From: Echinostoma caproni
Taxonomy: Eukaryota; Platyhelminthes; Trematoda; Plagiorchiida; Echinostomatidae
Direction of reading: 5' to 3'
NCBI GenBank assembly: GCA_900618425.1
Contig: UZAN01045334.1
Coordinates: forward strand, 1 to 16,674
Length of the DNA stretch: 16,674 bases
The position numbers and the translations under genes were made by a program. The notes beneath the pieces were generated by a model. It did not search any database and was not told the DNA's origin. It was given only the letters and a program-made list of their open reading frames with translations. How positions within the stretch are numbered: position 1 is the first letter of the stretch; each line of letters starts with the position of its first letter. Shown piece after piece: positions 9,535 to 16,674 of the stretch.

Positions 9535-9745
9535 GAGGCAGTCTGCTTGCATGTTAACTGGTGGATGCCATATGCCTCTGTAAGTTGGATGGGTAATTCG
9601 AATATGAAAAGATCAGTGCTATCGGTGTGGCCTCTTAGCTCATCAGCTGGTAGATCATGCGCCGTACAAAAAGCGTAGGCGGCGTCCATGGGTGGGTTCG
9701 AATCCCACCGAGGCTACCGAACTTTTCACAATCGACATAGCAAGT
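9535..9745 (+). mobile_element. tRNA-derived SINE-like element, copy B
   Basis: This plus-strand copy has the leader GTCTGCTTGCATGTTAACTG, a segment CTGTAAGTTGGATGGGTAATTCG, a tRNA-like core (9629-9715) and a tail GAACTTTTCACAATCGACATA. It is collinear with the reverse complement of copy A but clearly diverged, including a shorter tail in which about 20 bases after GACATA appear deleted. Being opposite to A and adjoining fragment C, its transcript could fold into long duplexes with either. Amplification would depend on a partner LINE; no target-site duplication could be defined by eye. Confidence 0.75.
9629..9715 (+). other. tRNA-like core of copy B (pseudo-tRNA)
   Basis: The T arm is perfect: GTGGG (9692-9696), TTCGAAT, CCCAC (9704-9708). 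It contains the box B GGTTCGAATCC at 9695-9705. The acceptor pairs GGCCTCT with CGAGGCT except at one position, T and A follow at tRNA positions 8 and 9, and the D arm is GCTC/GATC with one mismatch. The anticodon arm TGCGC/GCGTA encloses a ten-base loop, and the variable region is about 14 bases. The expanded loop argues against a functional tRNA. Confidence 0.7.
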
Positions 9746-9839
9746 TCAAACCGTTGAACTTCGCATTGATTTTTTCGGCAACCAATAGTTCTGATTGAAC
9801 TGTCACAGGTGCATGTTTTTGCACAAACGGCTGAGGAGT

Positions 9840-9990
9840 GAGATAACGCGAAGCACAGTTTACTTCAACCCGGTTCCCTTGCTCGCTCTGGGTGTATGAA
9901 ATCTGTTCTACCTGTGAGGCGGTCCCGGGTTCGATCCCCAGTTTGGTCGATGGATTCGCACTGTTAATGACACCTAACCAGGTTGACATA
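9840..9990 (+). mobile_element. Second tRNA-related SINE-like element (box B only)
   Basis: A good box B, GGTTCGATCCC, occurs at 9928-9938 inside a T-arm-like CCGGG-TTCGATC-CCCAG with one mismatch. Upstream lies CTGTTCTACCTGTGAGGCGGTCC, which reads like a degenerate anticodon and variable region. I cannot place a convincing box A or acceptor stem. The sequence differs from copies A and B, so it would be another family or a much decayed copy. Boundaries are approximate. Confidence 0.4.
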
Positions 9991-10942
9991 ACGGTTCAGG
10001 GCTTCCCAGCTTTTTAGCTCACACGACAAATTCATCAGAAAAAACATCTGCTATTGTTTCGTTGAAAAATTGCAAGCAATCAATTCAGTCCAGAAAAGTC
10101 AGTATGCAAATCAGACCAGAAATGAATCCAAGGTTGACATATGAAAGACTGCGATAATGGAAATGGTCTTTAATTCTTTCAAGACAAACTATTTGACTGA
10201 ACGGTTTCGTTCTTCGCTAAATATTTTAATTTTGATGGAACCGTTCAGTGTCAGTGCTATTTAGGCGTATTTTTGTCTGTAACTGGCTGCTTTTAGGTGA
10301 GCGCGGTATCTCGTATAGAGTTTTTGTAATCTCTTTCGCCACTTCCTTTTATTCGATAGATAATGATACCATTTTCAGGAATGGGGTGGGGAGAAGCGGT
10401 GATCGTACAACGGATTGTTACCACTAACACACAGTTTCTCTATCATCTCATTTGGATTATACTGACCCACCATCATTCTTAATCACTTCCGGTCTCTCCA
10501 CTAGATGAGGTGAGTCAAAAAAGGAAAACCTCCACTTCTGGTTTACTCTCGAAAAAGCTATGGTAATCTACCACCCACTTTTGTCAGTATTACTGCTGAT
10601 TCAAGTGTGCTATTATTGCTGTTGTTGTGCAATGATCCGGTTCACCGCTATATGAAATGAACTTTTTTTATTGGAATTGGTTCTCTCCCTGTGAGGTCCT
10701 ATATATATGTTTCCGAGAACCCCGAGGAAATGGTTCTAACCGTTACTTATTGATTAGCAACATCGTTTCATCCCTTTCCACTTCAACTCTTTACTCGCCG
10801 ACTGACCTTGACAACTGTGAATTACAGTGTTTTACGAATGAAACGTCGAGCACTCTAGCAAGGTAAACAACCACTTTTGTACACTTTACATGAATTAAAA
10901 AACATTTTCTTTGTTTCATTCCGTGTGTATATACTGAAGGTA
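9991..10942. other. Spacer without recognisable gene
   Basis: No gene is supported. The stretch contains the inverted repeat at 10197-10248. The plus-strand frame ending near 10866 finishes next to AAGGTAAAC, which resembles a splice donor, but no domain or credible upstream boundary backs an exon. Confidence 0.45.
10197..10248. repeat. 12-bp inverted repeat with AT-rich loop
   Basis: CTGAACGGTTTC (10197-10208) pairs with GGAACCGTTCAG (10237-10248), with one G-T position, around a 28-base loop that is AT-rich (AAATATTTTAATTTT). It could be a hairpin, the ends of a tiny element, or chance. Confidence 0.55.
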
Positions 10943-10996
10943 GATTATTATTCAGGCACCAGTGCCTTCTAGGCTTAGTCCCTAAGCTCAATAATC
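10943..10996. repeat. Three-way-junction fold (outer stem plus two hairpins)
   Basis: An exact 7-bp outer stem, GATTATT (10943-10949) with AATAATC (10990-10996), encloses two hairpins. The first is AGGCAC/GTGCCT (10954-10967). The second is GCTTAG (10973-10978) with CTAAGC (10982-10987) around a TCC loop. All three stems are perfect and nested without conflict in 54 bases. It could be a structured RNA, a LINE or SINE 3'-end recognition structure, or a decayed arm-lacking tRNA-like sequence. I recognise no known family. Confidence 0.5.
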
Positions 10997-11857
10997 CGTC
11001 CAACAGCGGCAACCGTTTATGAATGGCGAGACACTAGATTGTCCGAGGAAATTTAGCATTTGGAGACGGTGCATCTTCTGGCTGGGACAACAAATTGTCG
11101 CAAGAAAAGAGTTTCATCACCCACTGGACGCGCGCGCCCACACACGCAATGATCTAGCTCTCAATTTTCTGTAATTGCGACCCTCTAAAATTAGCCATGG
11201 GTGAATAGCATCGCTTTTCTCTCCGGTTTGTCCGATTTCGTGAGATTGGTTCACCTATCACTGACTTTAACCACGGTGTATTTCAATAATTATTCACGTT
11301 AATCTTCTAACTACATCCCTTCACTTGGGGTTATCTACTTCATGCAGTCTAGCGGGTTACCTTGAAAATATGGCTGACGCATGTGTTCATTTTGGCTACA
11401 GAATATTCACCGGGGATAGTTTGAGGATCTCCTTTCTCGTTCAGATTTGCAAATCCACATTTTTCACACAAAAATTCACATTTTCATTTGTTCAAAGAAG
11501 TTCATGACGTTATTTGCTTATGGAAATTTTGTCCACAATCCCAGTTTGAATTTCTTGTGTACCTTACTACCTGTAGTTACTTTTACCGCGTCAAATGTGT
11601 GAATCCTCTTTGACCCAAATGGACATACACTTTTCTGATAGCCTGTCGATTACGCGCTTGCGGTCTAGATGTTTTTCATCTTGGGTCACAATCTGCTCCA
11701 TGAATTTGTATTTGGTTTTGTATTTGCATTACTTTTGAAAACTGAGATATGCTTATGTTTCGGTCAAAAATTGTACACTGGTCATCACACCGGAGAAAAT
11801 ATAGGTATATACAGACCCAATAGTATGCTGTGTAAAAACGTGCCTCTAAAGTTTGAT

Positions 11858-12256
11858 TCATTCAAGTAAAGATTGACGTTGTTCATTTATAACTCTTTCC
11901 TTGTTGGTCAAGATTGGAGCCAGATACGGTACATTGGAGTTTTTATAAACGTTTCTTCGAGATGGTAGGTACCGATAAGAGGAACGAGTGATCGAGTGGG
12001 AGAGACAAGAAGATAAGTCAAAATGCAAAGCATGGGAGGTCTCGTTTAGAATCTTATCGGCAAAGGTCACAGAAGACTGCATATGGCCATTGATAAGTTT
12101 TGTGATTACTGATTCAGCAGAAATGAAAGATACACTGCTTATTATCATCAATCCACGACGGGTAGTTTGAAAATCTTGTTTCAATTGACCAGGAAACAAT
12201 ACAGGGGAGCGGTAAAGTAAAATAGGGAGAACGCATTGTTTAACAAAACAGAACAA
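11858..12256 (-). other. Longest open frame, unassigned
   Basis: This 132-codon open frame on the minus strand has no domain, signal peptide or transmembrane pattern that I recognise. It contains a serine-rich middle and a basic C-terminal third. No TATA box, splice context or poly(A) signal supports transcription. A frame of this length is near the upper end of chance for 16.7 kb in six frames. I list it only because it is the longest. Confidence 0.1.
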
Positions 12257-12263
12257 AACTTGT

Positions 12264-12569
12264 TTGGGGGGTGCGAAATTGTCCGAGCTTTCGGAGCTGA
12301 AAAGAGAGTCACCGAAATTTCCTCATACAGTTCTGAATGCGTGTCGACCACCGAAGATTATCATCGGTAGTAACACCCGAGACACTCTAGACAAAAGGTT
12401 ACTATTAAGGGTTACAGTGTGTGACGGGAATGTGGAGCGGGAAGAACTAGAAATGCACTCCAAGCATTTAGATGTGTTGAGATTAAGGACAGACTGGGTT
12501 GAAAAGTGTTCAATTCAGGACAGATTTTCAGTGAAGGAGGAAAATTCCGAAGAAGGAGAAACGGCCTGA
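12264..12569 (+). other. Open frame rich in charged residues, unassigned
   Basis: About 101 codons are open on the plus strand, and the product would be rich in Glu, Lys and Arg (for example VEREELEMHSKHLDVLRLRTDWVEKC), a composition more protein-like than its neighbours. It has no recognisable domain and no methionine-initiated start that I can defend. An exon of an unknown gene or a chance frame are both possible. Confidence 0.15.
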
Positions 12570-14149
12570 CATAAGACGACATTGTCAGCACACTTTTGGT
12601 TATGCGCAGGGTTTGGAATGAATGTTTCATCTCTATTTTTCTTTGTTATTCTGAATGTAGTCGTTGATCAATCTGCACGAACTATCCCCAAAGGGTTATG
12701 TGTACTGTACTATCGCTTCTGTGATACTCATTTGTGGGACTCTTATTCAGCTTAAAATGCAGTTTTTCACCTTTCTAGCTCATTGGGCGCTGACTGACTG
12801 GATGCTAAAGCTTACAGACCGTGTTGATCAACTCAATTGTGCACCAGGCTTTTGGATTCCGAGAACATGTTCTTCGACGGCAGACTGACCTGTTTCTAAC
12901 ACTTCAGGTGATAATAAAATCCACTTGAAACTCTGAAGGCATGTAGTTCTTATTTTCATATGGTTGACGAAATTTTATGTGTGGACGCTCTATGCGATTG
13001 GTAGCCGACTGACCAAGAACCCGCAGGCTCCTTCGAGCTACGGTTGGTATGGTCACTACTCGTGTCATACAGTCTATTGTATGCTCTTGTGTTTCCAATG
13101 CCTTTTTCTTAATCGATCGATAAGAAAGTTAAAAATCCATGCGATATATGATATCAATATATTCTGTCATGATGATGACGTGACTGCTAGCATTCTCGCT
13201 TACACGTCAGTTGGAATATCTCCGTAAAATTCAAATTTAAAATTTTATTATGGGTAAGTTGCAAAGTTGACGCTTATTGAATCCTACCGGATCTGTAAAA
13301 ATAAATAGCAAATTATGACGTACACTCATGGGTGCTGAAAAGTTAGGTGTTTCAATGCTTCATCTTGACTTGAATGAATCGATGACTGGTGCACAAAATA
13401 CTTGAGGTGAAAGAGATTTCCAGGTATTATAAACTCTGAGGCTGAAAAAATGTCGCATGCAATCNCAATCCAGCCGACTCTTTTGAAGCAAAAGTTTAAA
13501 TGGATGTCCTCGGAGGGAACCATTCTTGGACATTGTTAGTAGAGATCTACATGGGTGGTTTGGTTGATGTAGTACTTGATATACGAGGATCTTGTCTCCC
13601 TGTATTCAACGGTCCTTTTCACTTAAAGAACGCGGTAATCGCTGAGTTCCAAGTAAGTATGGAAACTGACCCTGCGACACAGCGATAAAACCTTGCACTT
13701 CTTAACATTACATTTGATGTCATAGATAGATCGTCGGTAGGCTGCGTCCCGAGTTCCCTGAAAGGTTTCATAATCTTCAGGTTTTTTGGCACCGCGCTCC
13801 GTGTTAGCTTGGTCAGCGAAGAATAGCGCTTCTTATTCAAGCACATCTGGTAGGTCGTATATGAATGATAGGAAAAGGTACGGACTATGCACGGATTTGT
13901 AATGAAGCGGGCAAAGTCGATTAGTCACGGTAGGGACCCTGAGCAACAAATAGTTATCGCCAAAAACGAAGAAACAGAACGCTCAACGCCTGGAGGCGAA
14001 CGAAACTGTATTGCTTGAGAGATTCGTAATAGGCCGATAAAATCGATACAAAATCAATAACAACGAACAAGTAACTTTAAACAAGGGGGTAAATGCCAGT
14101 CACCGTTTATGGAACGTTCCTGGATTGTTGGGGCGCCGGGTGAAGCCTG

Positions 14150-14167
14150 AAAGAGAAAGAGAGAGGG
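14150..14167 (+). repeat. Short GA-rich tract
   Basis: AAAGAGAAAGAGAGAGGG is a purine-only tract on the plus strand, beside the GC-rich block. It explains the Glu/Arg run in one open frame and the Ser/Leu run in the other. Confidence 0.7.
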
Positions 14168-14183
14168 AACTCGGTTTGAGGGT

Positions 14184-14468
14184 ATACATACCGTCCAATA
14201 CCCTTTCGGTTCCATTACACTGCCCTCCATCTGGGACGGTACTGTCCTTCGTGCCGGTCACACCTGCCTCACCACCATCCGGCCCGACATCCACTGTCTG
14301 TTCCACTACTGGAAGCGCCCCGGAAGGGACGGGTTCTATTTGGGCTTCTGGGGCGTCTCTCAGCAACGAGAAGGGATCTCCGCGGATAGCCTCAGTCGGC
14401 CCCGATAAAGGACCAATAAATCGAACCGATACGGTACGTTGCCGAAGAAATTCCTCAATCCAATCAAT
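14184..14468 (-). CDS. Candidate exon or degraded coding block, unknown product
   Basis: This GC-rich block is open on the minus strand from 14468 to 14184 (about 95 codons). The predicted sequence is plausibly proteinaceous: IEEFLRQRTVSVRFIGPLSG near the start, then a Gly/Asp/Glu/Val-rich stretch (VDVGPDGGEAGVTGTKDS). It ends at GGACGGTATGTAT, a good match to a GT donor. A possible but poor acceptor (TTGAG then GAATTT, about 14454) lacks a pyrimidine tract. The plus strand is also open here (14125-14487), giving a Ser/Thr/Pro-rich frame that ends near ACGGTACGT, so strand choice is uncertain. It could be an exon, a fragment of a mobile-element protein, or a GC-rich stretch open by composition. 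No family is recognised. Confidence 0.2.
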
Positions 14469-15020
14469 TCAATGTATATTTTACTAGCTAATGTTGCGTC
14501 AAGTTCACTTGAGAAAAATTTTAATATGTAACGCTTGTGTGTCAGCCCTATTTACAACTTTATTCGGTACTTTCTTGACAGCAATTCAGTGTTTAGAACA
14601 AGATGGCAGCTGACGTGATCCCTTCCCTCGTGTATTTTATAGTACTTCTTCCTACTATTTGTTAGTTAGGTTTGTGGTTTGGTCTCCAATCTCGAACAAG
14701 TCAGAGATTAGTCTGTGTATTTCTGCTCGCAGAAAGCTGGATGGGTGTTCCCGTGATTAATAAGAGGCTTCTCCCGTAATTGATGAAGAGTTCTGAATTT
14801 TGCGCATCCAACTCCAGGACATTATCCTATTAGTTTACCCTCTACATCACGTCTCAGTCGAAGATTGAAGAAACAGATAGAACACTAGGAACGACAAAAA
14901 CAACAACAGAATATGAAGCTTAACAAGGCTGGAGAAAAGCATTTGGGTTGAACGATGGAACATTTCAGGTATATTGTTATAGTTTACGCTTGTCTGTGAG
15001 CCAAACTAATAACTTTACAA
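14469..15020. other. Spacer with a weak internal direct repeat
   Basis: No gene is visible. Two 32-base segments starting ACGCTTGT (14531-14562 and 14986-15017) agree at 25 of 32 positions in direct orientation and both end AACTTTA. They may be a decayed duplication or the ends of a lost element. Confidence 0.4.
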
Positions 15021-15353
15021 TCATCCTTGAAGCAAAAGAATCAGTCCAAAATTCGCTGGAGGACATGATACTTCGAGGCTGCCCAGAACAAGAAGGGTGA
15101 ATTTTCTTGGCGATTCACAATCGGAGCCTTTGGTTATCCAAAGATTAACCCACAAGGCCGTTTCAAGGTCAGTGTGCGAATAAAGTAGTCCGTTAGCGGT
15201 TGATATAAAATTCATTGGATCATACCCTAAGGACATCGTTAAACCTTGACATGCAGTCAAGCCAGTGAGCAACACCGAAACAAGGAAATCGCATGTATGC
15301 TTAGCATGCCTCTTCTTGTTTGGTTTGGAACCCGAAATTTCAACCAATCCCAC
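15021..15353 (-). other. Open frame downstream of the hammerhead-like motif, unassigned
   Basis: This 110-codon minus-strand frame has a hydrophobic stretch (FLVSVLLTGLTA) and the segment GYDPMNFISTANGLLYSH. I recognise no reverse transcriptase, GIY-YIG or other domain in it. It begins about 40 bases after the hammerhead-like core in the same direction, which would suit a Penelope-like element's internal region, but that is position only. Confidence 0.15.
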
Positions 15354-15392
15354 TAGATGACCTCCAGTGATTAACTAACCCGACTTTTTAAT

Positions 15393-15436
15393 TGACGTTT
15401 CGTCCACTTATCGTGATGGACAAACACCTTCGTCAC
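15393..15436 (-). ncRNA. Hammerhead-ribozyme-like core (probably inactive relic)
   Basis: On the minus strand (15436 to 15393) the order is TGACGA, an AGGTGTTT insert, a stem GTCCA/TGGAC (15421-15417 with 15406-15402), GAAA, then CGTC. Hammerhead self-cleaving RNAs have CUGANGA, stem II, GAAA, a very short stem III and cleavage after a UH, often GUC. Penelope-like elements carry such motifs with GAAACGUC and a minimal stem III. Here the U-G-A-N-G-A, the stem and the GAAACGTC are present, but the first catalytic C is a G and extra bases precede stem II. The flanks GTTTTTA and TAAAAAG could form part of stem I. I judge it a relic rather than an active ribozyme. Confidence 0.4.
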
Positions 15437-15449
15437 GTAAAAACAGTAA

Positions 15450-16674
15450 GAAGAACCTCGTCGATCAAAGCTGTTGGAGACGGTTGGTCGTATAGGAGTA
15501 TTTCATAAGGCGAAAACTAAGACTGACCTCACATAATCCGTAACATCTACCTTCGATCATATTGACACCTTTGGGTAGGGGAAGGTCATATTCTGTTAAC
15601 GCCATCCTGCAATAAACAAAACTAGTAGATTGCTTGCATCGAGTAAGCAATTAGGCCTGTTATAGTTGGTCAATAGAACGGTAAAAACACGTGGATTGAG
15701 CGTCAACACAGATGACGCGATTGCAAGTTGCAAGTTGCGAAAGATTCACACCTCACAGTTATGTCATCGGGTTTCCGTAACTCGAACTGCATGCAGTACT
15801 ATTTTGGATGTTCTGACGGTGCAGTCAGTGCTATCCAGCGTACTTCCGTATTATCGGAATCATCCGGATGCCGACGGTCTTAACCGGCACTTATTTTTGT
15901 GGTGAGGCTTTTGTTAAAGACGTCCTGAATAAAGTCCCTCTAAGGTTTACGTTTTTGAGTAGGATACTATCGTGTTATATGTTACAGTTGATTAGATGGA
16001 TTAAACCAAAGCGCTGATATCCCTCTACCGGTTTCTTTTGTACGCTTCAGAGCGCAAATATAACGATTTCTAAATGGTCGGTCACCCGTCGAGGTACTTC
16101 AATCGTCAACCGTTTGGGCTGCTTAAGTACTGAAGCGTTCTGAATAGGATAAAGATATCGGCAGGCGGCATTGCTTCGGGGAACCGCTCTTGTTTCATTA
16201 ATCCGTTTAACTAGGCCTCATGCGCTTAGTCGATCTATACTTTTTACTCTTTGTTGAACAATCTGTGTACTTTCAAGACCTTCATTGTGAAATGCATTCC
16301 AAAGCCTTAATCTGGCACATATTTGTACCCTTCTGGTCAGTCTTCATTAAATTCACCGTAATCACACATTCATCTCGTGATCCGTCTTGTACCAAAACAG
16401 GTCTACCAACCCCTATTCCCACTGATTCTACAGTGTCTCTCGACCGAATGAACTTGTTGAGGCATGCGTGCAATTTGTGTTTGATTGATTGATTTTTTGG
16501 TCAATCCCCTGCCTGCTATGTGGCACTTTTGTTTGGGAATTCGAAAAAGTGAGAGAAACCGCGACACAGCATGTTATTTAGTCAGTAGTAGATACTACTA
16601 AGTAGTATGAAAAACCTATTGAGAGTTTGTGATAAAATGAACTGGATCGATCGGTTACTTTTTTCCGATATTTA
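15450..16674. other. Spacer without recognisable gene
   Basis: No gene is supported. Open frames are under 95 codons. Minor marks are a TTGATTGATTGATT run near 16481 and the 17-bp palindrome at 16592-16608. Confidence 0.5.
16592..16608. repeat. 17-bp near-perfect palindrome
   Basis: ATACTACT and AGTAGTAT flank a single central A. An overlapping TAGTAG/CTACTA stem lies just upstream, so the strand can fold in two alternative ways. It could arise from a short TAG-type repeat meeting its inverse. Confidence 0.6.

Larger units (their letters stand above)
10997..14183. other. Long spacer without recognisable gene
   Basis: I can support no gene here. The longest open frames of the window lie in it (minus strand 12256-11858, 132 codons; plus strand 12264-12569, about 101 codons) and are listed separately with low confidence. 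A short alternating CGCGCGC stretch near 11130 and an unresolved base at 13465 are the only other marks. Confidence 0.45.

Noticed and set aside
9180..9689. Short open frames on both strands with similar peptides (TDSTDLF, ELPIQ)
   Set aside because: The similarity comes from the SINE-like copies being inverted repeats of each other, not from a protein family.
9629..9715. Functional tRNA gene
   Set aside because: The anticodon loop is 9-10 bases, the acceptor and D stem carry mismatches, and the sequence is repeated inside a larger element.
9488..9745. DNA transposon with terminal inverted repeats
   Set aside because: The 28-base inverted ends are explained by an inverted SINE tail fragment (C). 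Copy A carries the tail at only one end.
10657..10866. Possible exon ending at AAGGTAAAC
   Set aside because: The donor-like site is good, but the frame has no recognisable content and no convincing acceptor, so it is not called.
1..16674. CRISPR array, bacterial operons, rRNA genes or telomeric repeats
   Set aside because: There are no regularly spaced direct repeats, no ribosome-binding-site-led gene runs, no conserved rRNA stretches and no TTAGGG-type arrays.

Overview
The window looks like non-coding, repeat-rich DNA from a eukaryotic nuclear genome, most likely a parasitic flatworm (digenean trematode). The main reason is a decayed non-LTR retrotransposon reverse transcriptase on the minus strand (about 2019-2870). 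Its surviving motifs (FGMRF..SKCK..LLQDW, KFCYLGS, SVLLYG, RLRWSGHVL, GWGPRD) match the elements that fill fluke genomes. Base composition is moderately AT-rich, with plentiful CpG and three isolated N positions (5042, 6435, 13465). It looks less AT-rich than schistosome DNA and closer to liver-fluke-type genomes, but this is an impression, not a calculation. I found no convincing intact host gene. The longest open frames are about 100-130 codons, lie on both strands and have no recognisable domains, which is what chance gives in 16.7 kb.

Layout. 1-1200: spacer with a TAG microsatellite. 1205-1465: possible LTR-like remnant. 1634-1846: first copy of a dispersed repeat, whose second copy is at 8218-8432. 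2019-2870: the reverse transcriptase pseudogene. 2870-4380: featureless apart from a GT run. 4388-4470: two neighbouring perfect hairpins. 4680-5045: an inverted CCAAT box, a TATA box and a GC-rich downstream block, which I read as a probable LTR remnant or isolated promoter. 5046-8217: unique sequence with one small hairpin. 9112-9960: the densest part, with a perfect 11-bp hairpin, two tRNA-derived SINE-like copies in opposite orientation, an inverted tail fragment between them, and a third element with a box B. 10197-10248 and 10943-10996: structured inverted repeats, the second a three-way junction. 11000-14180: no recognisable feature. 14184-14468: a GC-rich block open on both strands. 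15393-15436: a hammerhead-like core on the minus strand, of the kind carried by Penelope-like elements. 15450-16674: unique sequence with a 17-bp palindrome near the end.

Nothing here works as an operon or pathway. The biology is that of successive insertions (RTE-like LINE, tRNA-derived SINEs, probable LTR and Penelope-like remnants) decaying in an intron or intergenic region. The items most worth follow-up are the inverted SINE cluster, the unnamed 210-bp repeat family, the hammerhead-like motif and the three-way junction at 10.95 kb.
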